Below, in pieces: positions 1 to 7,558 of a stretch of 40,556 nucleotides of DNA. The stretch is from positions 1 through 40,556 of the forward strand of contig JAUSOT010000180.1 in NCBI GenBank assembly GCA_030656075.1, written 5' to 3'. The translations under genes and the position numbers were made by a program. A model generated the notes under the pieces. The model had not been told where the DNA came from and did not search any database. It saw only the letters and a list, made by a program, of their open reading frames with translations. Positions within the stretch are counted from its first letter, which is position 1. Each line of letters begins with the position of its first letter. Origin of the DNA: Candidatus Cloacimonadales bacterium (GTDB lineage: Bacteria; Cloacimonadota; Cloacimonadia; Cloacimonadales; TCS61).

Positions 1-52
1 AATTTCACGGGGTAAACCGACTTCGCTTCGCTCAGCCACCTTCTCCAAAGGA
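1..52 (-). repeat. REP-like intergenic element, copy 1 (inverted relative to 12988-13077)
   Basis: The first 24 bases are the exact reverse complement of 13028-13051. Both copies also carry a CCTTCTCC/GGAGAAGG hairpin beside the shared segment (about 42-56 here). The segment between the hairpin and the 24-bp block differs in sequence (GCTGAGCGAAGC-type versus CCCGAACGCTTTCGGG-type) but is palindromic-looking in both. This is what is expected of a mobile or spreading extragenic palindrome. The element may extend left of the window. Confidence 0.7.
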
Positions 53-90
53 GAAGGAAATGAAACTTCCAATTGTCTAAACCCACTATT

Positions 91-123
91 TTCCCTCTCC
101 TTTGGGGAGGGCTGGGGTGGGGC
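91..123 (-). repeat. G/C-rich intergenic repeat (CCCTCCCCAAAGGAGAGGG family)
   Basis: The reverse complement of this stretch is identical over about 30 bp to 7295-7326, and nearly identical to 12928-12960. The core is an imperfect CTCTCC-TTTGG-GGAG palindrome next to a CCCCACCCC tract. It lies only between genes. Looser relatives with the same C-run/G-run hairpin style occur at 4751-4785, 21140-21180, 13286-13313 and 13474-13510. Confidence 0.75.
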
Positions 124-145
124 AATTAATTTCAAAAACACTCTA

Positions 146-301
146 TTATGCAGAACCCTTTAACTCATGACAAAGACAAACTTCATAAACTCTTTCCAAT
201 AAGCCAGGTCCAAGATTTTTATGAACCGTCATTGCAGCGTTAATAATTTTGCTGGCAATATCTTCTGTTTTTTGTGGAAGTGGTTCATAGAATTTCTTCA
301 T
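146..301 (-). pseudogene. Truncated GxxExxxxYE family protein
   Basis: A 51-codon ORF begins with ATG at 301 and reads MKKFYEPLPQKTEDIASK, then contains HKNLGPGLLERVYEVCL, which matches the G-x-x-E-x-x-x-x-Y-E signature that names this family of small PD-(D/E)XK-like proteins (usually about 120-130 residues). The signature is G-L-L-E-R-V-Y-E here. The ORF stops soon after CHEL, so only the N-terminal 40 percent is present. The break coincides with ATTATGCAGAACCCTTTA (145-162), which recurs at 29227-29244 in a REP-like cluster, so the 3-prime part was probably lost by insertion or recombination at a repeat. Family function is unsettled. It is probably non-functional here. Confidence 0.65.
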
Positions 302-343
302 TTTAGATTACCTCGTGTCCTTTGTGCCATTGTGCCTTCGTGG

Positions 344-1651
344 CTAATTATACAACTTCTTATTTTCTTCAAATCTCTCAAACATCTTCTTTGAAATCTC
401 CCAACTTCGTTTAAATAAATCCCGATATAAATCTTTCGTCACATGAAAATCATCCAGCAGGATCTCATCTTTCTTGATCACGTATTGACAGATGGATTCG
501 GTGATGCCAAAGATGAAATGACCCAGGAACTGATCGGTGTTGAAAGGTGTGGTTGGTTCATAATCGAAAATTGCGATATCGGCCGGCTCGCCTTCGATCA
601 CGCCCAGAGGTAACCCGAAAGCTTTTTTAAGTTTGAAACTGTTCAGGAATAGAGCCTGCATTTCGCCATAGCCCATATCGGGAGTTTGGTTGAGATATTT
701 GGTGAAAATCATGGAATTCTTATAAGCTTTCATGGTGCTGGAATGCATACCATCCGTGCCGACCGTTGTTTTTATTCCTTCCGCAATAAACCTGGAAATA
801 TTACCCACATTCAAGGCATTATTCATATTTGAATCTACAGCCTGGACGATGAACACGTTTCTTTTTTTCAGGATTTCCACATCTTTTTCAGTGAGATTAC
901 TGCAATGGATCAGCAGCGAATTATCTCGCAAAAGACCAAAACTTTCAAAGCGCTCGATCAGGCCTTTGCCGTATTTTTCAAAGCATTGCACACCGTCAAT
1001 TTCACCTTCCGCCACATGCACGTGAATCGGGAAATCTTCAGAAGCGTCAGCAATCTTCTGTAAACTTTCATCACATAAAGTAAAGGAAGCATGCAGGCCG
1101 ATCATACCCTGTACCGACTTGCCTTTCTGAGCTTTGGCAAAACGGACATTTTCAGCTAAAGATTTTTGGAAAAATTCCTCTCCGTTCCGGTCGGAAAGTT
1201 CGAATGCCAGTGTGCCACTTATTCCGTAAGCATCGAAAACTTCCGCCATATCAGTCAGGGCGTTTTCGGTGTAACCGGAAATATGATGGTCAAAAATAGT
1301 AGTGACTCCGTTTTTAAGCGAATCTTTGGCGGCGATGGCAGTGGAGAGAACCATATCTTCCTTGTTCAAAGAATGATCCAATGTCCACCAGAGTTGCTTC
1401 AAATTTCCTTCGAAATTTACGAAAGGAACTTCACAGGGAACTCCCTTAGATAGAGTGGAATAGATATGATGATGCGCGTTCACCAATCCCGGGAAAAGAA
1501 TTTTGTTGGTTGCATCGATGATTTTGTCAGCTTTTTCAAAAGGTTTGGAAAAAAGTACTTTCCCATCTTTTACATAGAGATTTTTTTTCTCAACTCGAAT
1601 AGTGTCGTCGGTGGGAGTTACTACCCAGGCACCGCTAATTTCTAAATTCAT
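344..1651 (-). CDS. ssnA: SsnA-like amidohydrolase (putative aminohydrolase)
   Basis: 435 residues, close to the usual length of SsnA (about 440). The amidohydrolase-superfamily metal motif is N-A-H-H-H-I-Y at 58-64 (H60/H62), followed by an F-x-x-x-L-K-x-L-W-W-x-L-D stretch characteristic of SsnA. Further metal ligands are visible: a His in HVHVAEGE, a His in LIHCSNL, and T-D-G-M-H-S near residue 300. SNMNN and the PADIAIFDY segment near the C-terminus also match SsnA. Relatives deaminate or dechlorinate purine- or triazine-like compounds, but the SsnA substrate is not established. In many genomes ssnA sits with selenium-dependent molybdenum hydroxylase genes; none is visible here, though a candidate selenoprotein lies about 28 kb away. 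The start ATG at 1651 has AGGAGT just upstream. No operon partner is visible. Confidence 0.88.
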   Translation of the reverse strand: MNLEISGAWVVTPTDDTIRVEKKNLYVKDGKVLFSKPFEKADKIIDATNKILFPGLVNAHHHIYSTLSKGVPCEVPFVNFEGNLKQLWWTLDHSLNKEDMVLSTAIAAKDSLKNGVTTIFDHHISGYTENALTDMAEVFDAYGISGTLAFELSDRNGEEFFQKSLAENVRFAKAQKGKSVQGMIGLHASFTLCDESLQKIADASEDFPIHVHVAEGEIDGVQCFEKYGKGLIERFESFGLLRDNSLLIHCSNLTEKDVEILKKRNVFIVQAVDSNMNNALNVGNISRFIAEGIKTTVGTDGMHSSTMKAYKNSMIFTKYLNQTPDMGYGEMQALFLNSFKLKKAFGLPLGVIEGEPADIAIFDYEPTTPFNTDQFLGHFIFGITESICQYVIKKDEILLDDFHVTKDLYRDLFKRSWEISKKMFERFEENKKLYN

Positions 1652-2426
1652 AAAGACTCCTTTTTAATGTTTTTTAGTTCACCGTATTTTTCGTTTAGGA
1701 ATCAAAGTCAGTCACGCCTTTCGTTTAGTGGAGTGATTTTTTGGGGGTACGAAATGCTGTCAAACATATTTTTTGGAACAGATTAGCAATAACGACACCA
1801 TAATTCACATTCCCTCTAGCACTTTTCATCCGACTGCCATAAGAAGGAAGGTCGAATCTTCTTTGTCAAAACATATTTTTGGAAAATATTGATTTCAGAT
1901 TTACGATTGGAGAATTTTTAATTTGAGATTTTGAAGAAAAAAGAAACTGTCCAAACTTATTTGCAGATAATTTGAAAGAAGGTTTGGTAAACTTGATGTT
2001 TTTGCTGATCGTCCCGATCGGATTTTTCATTTTAAGGCTTTCGAGACGATAGCGAAACAATGTGGACTCTACGAGACGAGCAATCCAACAAATCGTTTGA
2101 CAGCAATCTGCCAAAAAGCAAAGTTCGCATCATTAAATTTAAAAAGGGGAAGAGAATGGCATTTAATGAGATTTTGAGGCACGTTATTCAGAATCAAAAT
2201 AGTTCTGCCCCCCCCGCCCCAGAAAAACCACGTAAAACAATATAAAGCAAAGCCTTATGAAGAAACAGCGATTCTCCGCAGAAGCAAAAAACACAGACTT
2301 CTATTCCAAATCGGGAAGTGTAAATTTCCTAAACTTGTCTCTGCGGTTGGTTCTTTGGATCGCAGAGAAAACAGGAATTCCATTATATTTCCCGAGTAAT
2401 TAGTTTTGTATATTTTATTTTAACCC
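1652..2426. other. Long intergenic stretch with no convincing gene
   Basis: About 800 bp separate the divergent ssnA and the amidotransferase-like gene. A motif of the form TGTCAAA(A)CATATTTTTTGGAA occurs twice (about 1759-1781 and 1864-1886), as does TTCGTTTAG (1689-1697 and about 1721-1729). There is a hairpin at 2338-2368 (TCTCTGCG paired with CGCAGAGA). A poly-C run lies at about 2210. Short ORFs on both strands (82 and 61 codons) are low-complexity or repeat-like and do not resemble known proteins. The region may hold promoters for both flanking genes and decayed repeat elements. Confidence 0.5.
2338..2368 (+). other. Stem-loop TCTCTGCG/CGCAGAGA
   Basis: An 8-bp perfect stem (2338-2345 and 2361-2368) with a 15-nt loop. 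It is followed by AAAACAGG rather than a T-run, so it is not a typical intrinsic terminator in the plus direction. It could be a leader hairpin or operator. Confidence 0.4.
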
Positions 2427-2451
2427 GAATTTTTCGGAAACCGAAAAATTC
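2427..2451 (+). promoter_or_regulatory. Perfect 11-bp inverted repeat upstream of the secreted amidotransferase gene
   Basis: GAATTTTTCGG at 2427-2437, a 3-nt AAA loop, then CCGAAAAATTC at 2441-2451. It ends 24 nt before the ATG at 2476 and lies downstream of an AT-rich TTTTGTATATTTTATTTT segment that could be a promoter. The position suits an operator or a 5-prime-UTR hairpin. It lacks a following T-run, so a terminator is less likely. Confidence 0.5.
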
Positions 2452-2475
2452 TAACCGATAAAATGAGAGGAAAAG

Positions 2476-4728
2476 ATGAAAAAGATAATTCTTGTTACAC
2501 TGCTTATGCTTTGCGTAAGTGTTGTGTTTGCCGATTGTGATATGGCTGCGATGATCGCTAAAGCTGGTTACAGCATTTCTACACTTAATACGGGTTCAGG
2601 TAGCTATGATGATCCTGACGAATTTATTGATTTTTTAATTGCTTATTCGTCCGCATCAACAAATCCTGATGGATATGGAGTTACTTATATAGACGGAAAT
2701 GGCATCTTTCCAACTATAAATACAACAAGTTGTAGTCTAAATTTCTATAGCGCTCAAGCTTGGTATGTGACTGCTCAGAATATAAACAGCAATAATTATT
2801 ATTATAATTTGTATACGGGACCGATGGAAGCAGCACGAGACGCAATAAAACTTGATGCTAATGACGTGGCAATTGTTCTTGGTCATGATAGAAGAAGCGA
2901 TACTGCAAAAGGCAATCACCCTTTTCGTTTCATCTATGACATCAATACAACCTTTCAATTTATGCATAATGGTGGTATTGATAATGATATAAAATTAGCA
3001 CTTTATACCGAATTGGGAGGATCAAATTGGTTTTCATTGTCAAATCATCCTTCGAATTGGTGGAATACCAATAACGGTAATCCTGCCTGCAACCAGTTAA
3101 TTGATAGTGAAGTATTGTTTCACTGGATTATGAAAAATATCATGGAAAGTAATGGTGATATATTATCGGGAGTCCAAAAAGCATTAACTGCTACTATACC
3201 TGTGACTGGTGGTGAAATTGATCTAGAAGAAGAATTTAGAACACCATATTATATTGATCCGGTTTGGCATAATGTAGTCAATTTTGTACTCACAGATGGG
3301 GAAACACTTTACTTATTCAGAAATGGTGGAAATTCTTGGGATCATCATTTGCTTTCCTGGCAGGAAAATGACAATAATAGTTATACGGTAAAAACACGAT
3401 CTGAATTAGATAACGGATTAGATCAATTTGATTTTGTGATATTATCACGAGATGACGATCCTGTTGTATATCATGATTTCTTTGATTTTGATAAACATTT
3501 CTCTAGCGGCTGGAACTGGGAATCCTTCCCACGCCTGGAACGCGACGAAACAATTAACGAGGAAAAGGATATCGTCCCCATCTTCGAAACTATTCAGGAT
3601 TTTGAGGATATTTCTCTTTTGGATATGCGGGATGTTGGTAACTGGTTACATTATATATCTAATCCTTACCAATGGAGTCCTCCTGCTTATGACATTTACA
3701 GTACAGACCTTTATAAAATTGATGTTGATCCTGAAGACGACTGGATAACGGTAATTCCCGGTACACGTTTAGATCCGGATTATACTTTCCCAACCGGAGA
3801 GGAATTGGCAGCCGGGACATACCATTGGTTGGGATATTGGTTACCGCAAACACAGGATATGGATGTTGCTTTCGGTGAATTCTGGGAATATGTGGAAGAA
3901 GTAAAAGCAGAAGAATGGTATTACGGACCACAACCGATCAATGACAGAGATGTGATCATTGGCCATAAACCCAGCTTAACCATGCGTGCTTTGGAATATG
4001 GAAAAGGTTATGAAGTGAAGTTCTCGGAAGAGATTTCCGGATTCCATTGGTCAACCGGTGCTGAAACGGCAGAAGGTTATGAACGATCCACTACAGAAAA
4101 CTTTATTTGCGAGGAACAACCGGATTATGAAGTGATCGATGTTCTGGGCATTCCGGAAAATATCGTTGAGATCGGCGTATTTCAAGATTCGGTATGCGTG
4201 GGTGCTGTTACAGTTCAAGATACCTGCGAGCAGATCCTGGTTTATGTAGATAACTCATCCCGAGATCAGATTCCTTACAATTTTGAAGTAGTATCTAATA
4301 ATCGTTCAATTGAAGAAGTTATAAGTTACCATGTATTTAATGAAGATGAAGGAATCTTTGAACAACGAAGCTTAATTGCCGGTTGCCAGCCATATTCAAT
4401 TATCAGGTTTGGAAGTTTAGGCGAGCTACAAAACGAAACACCTGTAATCGGAGCTATTCAGTTGCATGATAATTATCCAAATCCCTTTAATCCTGAAACG
4501 AACATTTCATTTTCTTTACCACAGGATCAGGAGATTGAGCTTATCGTTTACAATCTGAAAGGGCAGAAAGTAAGACAACTTGTCAGCGGTCGGTTTGCTT
4601 CAGGCCAGCATTCTGTAGTTTGGGGAGGCAAAGATGATAATGGTAAAAAAGTTAGTTCCGGTTTGTATCTGTACAAGCTTAAAGCCAATGATCTGGAACT
4701 GACGAAGAAAATGTTGTTGCTGAAATAA
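2476..4728 (+). CDS. Secreted class II glutamine amidotransferase-like (Ntn hydrolase) protein with sorting domain
   Basis: 750 residues. Residues 1-19 are a signal peptide ending V-F-A. Cys21 then sits where the N-terminal nucleophile of class II amidotransferases would be after processing. The next motifs follow the YafJ/EgtC-type (GATase_4/6) order: NPDGYG (63-68), GHDRRSD (136-142), NHPF (147-150), FMHNGG (162-167) and a D-S-E-x-L-F-x-W segment (210-217). A central region of about 350-580 residues is rich in W, D and E and was not recognised. The C-terminus (about 660-750) is an N-Y-P-N-P-F-N-P / FlgD-like sorting module ending KKMLLLK. Known relatives are cytoplasmic, so an exported form is unusual; the substrate is unknown and amide hydrolysis is an inference. 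One residue (D20) separates the AxA-like site from Cys21, so either a shifted signal-peptidase cut or self-processing would be needed. RBS GAGAGGAAAAG precedes the ATG. Confidence 0.78.
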   Translation: MKKIILVTLLMLCVSVVFADCDMAAMIAKAGYSISTLNTGSGSYDDPDEFIDFLIAYSSASTNPDGYGVTYIDGNGIFPTINTTSCSLNFYSAQAWYVTAQNINSNNYYYNLYTGPMEAARDAIKLDANDVAIVLGHDRRSDTAKGNHPFRFIYDINTTFQFMHNGGIDNDIKLALYTELGGSNWFSLSNHPSNWWNTNNGNPACNQLIDSEVLFHWIMKNIMESNGDILSGVQKALTATIPVTGGEIDLEEEFRTPYYIDPVWHNVVNFVLTDGETLYLFRNGGNSWDHHLLSWQENDNNSYTVKTRSELDNGLDQFDFVILSRDDDPVVYHDFFDFDKHFSSGWNWESFPRLERDETINEEKDIVPIFETIQDFEDISLLDMRDVGNWLHYISNPYQWSPPAYDIYSTDLYKIDVDPEDDWITVIPGTRLDPDYTFPTGEELAAGTYHWLGYWLPQTQDMDVAFGEFWEYVEEVKAEEWYYGPQPINDRDVIIGHKPSLTMRALEYGKGYEVKFSEEISGFHWSTGAETAEGYERSTTENFICEEQPDYEVIDVLGIPENIVEIGVFQDSVCVGAVTVQDTCEQILVYVDNSSRDQIPYNFEVVSNNRSIEEVISYHVFNEDEGIFEQRSLIAGCQPYSIIRFGSLGELQNETPVIGAIQLHDNYPNPFNPETNISFSLPQDQEIELIVYNLKGQKVRQLVSGRFASGQHSVVWGGKDDNGKKVSSGLYLYKLKANDLELTKKMLLLK

Positions 4729-4750
4729 CTGTAACAATTGCTTGCTTTAG

Positions 4751-4776
4751 CCCCTCTCTTGGTTTGAAGAGAGGGG
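4751..4776 (+). repeat. C/G-run hairpin between the two secreted-protein genes
   Basis: CCCCTCTCTT (4751-4760) pairs perfectly with AAGAGAGGGG (4767-4776) around a 6-nt loop. It is followed by TTGGGGTGAG rather than a U-tract. It resembles the G/C-rich intergenic repeat family of this window. It may weaken read-through or stabilise the upstream mRNA end. Confidence 0.55.
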
Positions 4777-4797
4777 TTGGGGTGAGTTCGAGGTATT

Positions 4798-7092
4798 ATG
4801 AAAATTAGATATTTTATTTTGCTTACTTTTGTTAGTGTTTGTTCGTTGCTAATTGCTACAACCTGGCACATCAAACTCGATGGCACTGGCGATTTCACTA
4901 CAATCCAGGAAGGAATCATTGCTTCGATGGATGCTGATACAGTTCTCGCATATCCAGGTACTTATTTTGAAAACATTAACTTCAATGGCAAAAACATAAC
5001 TGTTGGCAGTTTATATTTATTAACCGGAGATGAGCAATACATTAACCAAACTATTATAGACGGTAATCAAAGCGGTAGCTGTGTACGAATTAAATCTGGA
5101 GAAAATGATACAACATTTTTATGCGGATTCACGTTAACAAATGGAAATGGCAGTACATATTCTTCAAGCGGAAGAAAATATGGCGGTGGAATTTTAATAA
5201 AAGATTCGCAACCAAATATCAAGCATTGTATCATTGATAATAATTCAGCATTTTCTGGTGGGGGAATTTGTGGTATAGGTTCAGAAATATATTTACTTGG
5301 AGTTACTATCAGAAATAATTTTGCTATCTATGGTGGAGGTGGATTAGCTGTAGGTAATACATTGGTGATTTTTAATGAAAATGAATTATGTAATATATAT
5401 TTCAACTATGCTGCTTGCGGATGTGAGATTTCCAAAGGAGATGGTAATCCACTTATGGAAGTTATTGTTGATACATTCACTGTAGCTGAACCGGATGGAT
5501 ATTTTATCTGGAATTATTCCAGCGTAGGACATCCCTTAAATGATTTAACATTCAGTTCTCAAAATGCCAAATTAGAGCCTATAAATGCAGATCTATTTGT
5601 AGCTACTAATGGTGATAATAACAATAGTGGTTTAACTCCTGCAGAACCATTGGCAACTATTAACTTTGCGCTTTCATTAGTGCAGCCGGATAGTATAAAT
5701 CACAATACAATACATCTGGCAAATGGTACTTATTCTCCTAGTACAAATAACCAACATTTTCCACTTTGCATGAGAAGTTATATTTCATTGGAAGGTGAAT
5801 CTATGGAATTTACTATACTGGATGCTGAAAATAACTACAATCATATTTTCGATAGTCATAGTGAAAAAAATTATTCCATAAATAATATAACTTTTATAAA
5901 TGGAGCGTTAGGTTCCGGTTTCTCTACGTCGATATATATTTCCGCTACTCAAAAATTAAATAAATTTCTATCATTAAACAATCTATCATATACTAACTGT
6001 AACGGAATAATGAATCATTTAGAGTTATATGGTATGGGTTTGGATATTGAAAATATATATTCCTATAACAATTTGAGTCCTATGTTGAATGCATTGAATG
6101 GATTAAATGATAACCAAGTTGTTTCTATTAACAATGTCTACATTAATTCAAATCTCCAATACAATCCTGCAAGTATATCATCGGATTCACGTCCACAACT
6201 TATGTTCGGCATGTCTGGAACTCGTCCCATGAATGTAAATATAACAAACTTGGAACTCACTGAAAACATTCAGACTCAAAGCGACTGGCTGGAAACATCT
6301 GCCGGTATTGTTCTGGGAGATAGTGTAAATTTAAATTTAGTTAACTGCACTATAGGTGATAATTCCAGTCCGGGAAATGGAGGAGTAATAACATTTCAAT
6401 ATAGCAGTAAAGGTTCGGTGGCAAATATCTATAATTCAATTTTATACGGAAATTTTCCTGGAGAGATTTACATTGATAATGAGATTTCCAATTCTCCGGC
6501 AACGGTTAATATTCAAAATTCCTTAATTGCCGGTGGTGAAGCAGGAATTGTAAATAACTATTCCTGGAACACAGTCAACTGGCTAACCGGTAACCTGGAC
6601 GAAGACCCGCTCTGGCTGAATACAGGAGATTATCCATACTATCTGCAGAGCACATCTCCCTGCATCGATGCTGGCACATTAGATCTGCCACCAGGAATCG
6701 AACTGCCGGAATACGATCTTGCAGGTAATCCACGCATTGTTAACGGTATGATCGATATGGGAGCTTATGAATGGCAGGATTCAGTCTCAGTTCAGGAAGA
6801 AAAAATCACACCGATTACTCAAACAAAAATATCAAATTATCCAAACCCGTTTAATCCCACAACAACAATAAAACTTGAACTGGCAGAATCAGGAAAAATT
6901 GAACTGGCAATTTACAACATAAAAGGCCAGAAAGTGAAAACTTTGTTGGATGCTTTCACAAATAAAGGAACTTTCAATATCAACTGGAATGGTAAAGATG
7001 CTTTTGGAAAACTTGTTTCCAGCGGTCAGTATGTGGTCAAACTTGAACTGGACGGCAAAGAGACTGCGAAGAAGATAATGATGTTGAAATAG
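4798..7092 (+). CDS. Secreted right-handed beta-helix (pectin-lyase-fold) protein with sorting domain
   Basis: 764 residues. A signal peptide occupies about residues 1-20 and ends near LLIAT. The sequence then has the TWHIKLDGTGDFTTIQEGI opening typical of parallel beta-helix proteins, with N- and G-rich coils (DNNSAFSGGGICG, RNNFAIYGGGGLAV). A second beta-helix-like half starts with a DLFVATNGDNNNSGLTPAEP segment at about 260-280, the usual start of choice-of-anchor Q/DUF1565-type repeats. CIDAGT...YDLAGNPRIVNGMIDMGAYEW (about 625-660) is the common end of such domains. The C-terminus carries N-Y-P-N-P-F-N-P and a FlgD-like fold ending KKIMMLK. No catalytic residues can be assigned; it may bind or cleave polysaccharide, or be purely structural. 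It starts 69 bp after the preceding gene, and the ATG follows CGAGGT, so co-transcription is possible. Confidence 0.85.
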   Translation: MKIRYFILLTFVSVCSLLIATTWHIKLDGTGDFTTIQEGIIASMDADTVLAYPGTYFENINFNGKNITVGSLYLLTGDEQYINQTIIDGNQSGSCVRIKSGENDTTFLCGFTLTNGNGSTYSSSGRKYGGGILIKDSQPNIKHCIIDNNSAFSGGGICGIGSEIYLLGVTIRNNFAIYGGGGLAVGNTLVIFNENELCNIYFNYAACGCEISKGDGNPLMEVIVDTFTVAEPDGYFIWNYSSVGHPLNDLTFSSQNAKLEPINADLFVATNGDNNNSGLTPAEPLATINFALSLVQPDSINHNTIHLANGTYSPSTNNQHFPLCMRSYISLEGESMEFTILDAENNYNHIFDSHSEKNYSINNITFINGALGSGFSTSIYISATQKLNKFLSLNNLSYTNCNGIMNHLELYGMGLDIENIYSYNNLSPMLNALNGLNDNQVVSINNVYINSNLQYNPASISSDSRPQLMFGMSGTRPMNVNITNLELTENIQTQSDWLETSAGIVLGDSVNLNLVNCTIGDNSSPGNGGVITFQYSSKGSVANIYNSILYGNFPGEIYIDNEISNSPATVNIQNSLIAGGEAGIVNNYSWNTVNWLTGNLDEDPLWLNTGDYPYYLQSTSPCIDAGTLDLPPGIELPEYDLAGNPRIVNGMIDMGAYEWQDSVSVQEEKITPITQTKISNYPNPFNPTTTIKLELAESGKIELAIYNIKGQKVKTLLDAFTNKGTFNINWNGKDAFGKLVSSGQYVVKLELDGKETAKKIMMLK

Positions 7093-7558
7093 GTTTTTCG
7101 ACCTTATCCCCGGACCTTCTCCATAGTCAAGCTGAAAGAGAAGGTATCGTTTTCTACGAAAGCCGACACTTACATGAGAAGGGAGTGCAAGAATCCGCAG
7201 GAAGTAAGTTTCCTTTCATGTTAATCCGTGAGCTTCTATTCGCGTCAATTCGTGCTATTCGTGGTTAAATAAATGAAACTTAATCTTCTTTCTCGCCCCA
7301 CCCCAGCCCTCCCCAAAGGAGAGGGGATAAAGCGTAGAATTAATAAACTCCTGAAACAAACGAGACAAACCTTTTGTGCCTTTTCGTGCTATTCGTGGTT
7401 CATGCTTTTGGAAGATGTGAAGCTTATAGAAGTGTATGAGATTCTTCGAGTGAAAAGCTAAAAGAATTCCTCAGAAAGACATTTTTTTCTTAGTGCTTCC
7501 TTCGTTCCCTTAGCGGCTAATCTTGTCCCTGCTTTTGTTCGTTTTTGTTAATTGTTAA
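7093..7558. other. Convergent intergenic region filled with repeat debris
   Basis: This lies between two genes that converge. It holds a CCTTCTCC..GAGAAGG remnant (7121-7145), two copies of TTCGTGCTATTCGTGGTT (about 7249-7266 and 7384-7401), and an exact copy of the G/C-rich repeat (7295-7326). A 62-codon ORF at 7273-7461 is made of these repeats and is not a plausible gene. No clear terminator with a T-run was found. Confidence 0.6.
7295..7326 (+). repeat. G/C-rich intergenic repeat, exact match to 91-123 in opposite orientation
   Basis: CCCCACCCCAGCCCTCCCC followed by AAAGGAGAGGGG; about 30 bp are identical to the reverse complement of 91-123. It belongs to the same family as 12928-12960. 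Confidence 0.8.

Noticed and set aside
1866-2114. 82-codon minus-strand ORF as a gene
   Set aside because: AT-rich composition typical of random open frame and no ribosome site or similarity.
2060-2245. 61-codon ORF as a gene
   Set aside because: No recognisable similarity, low-complexity proline end from a poly-C run, and it lies in repeat-like intergenic DNA; a 29-codon ORF from 2157 has a purine-rich upstream but nothing more.
4751-4776. Hairpin as an intrinsic terminator between the two secreted genes
   Set aside because: No U-tract follows; it fits the intergenic repeat family better.
7273-7461. 62-codon ORF as a gene
   Set aside because: Built from the G/C-rich and TTCGTGCTATTCGTGG repeats.
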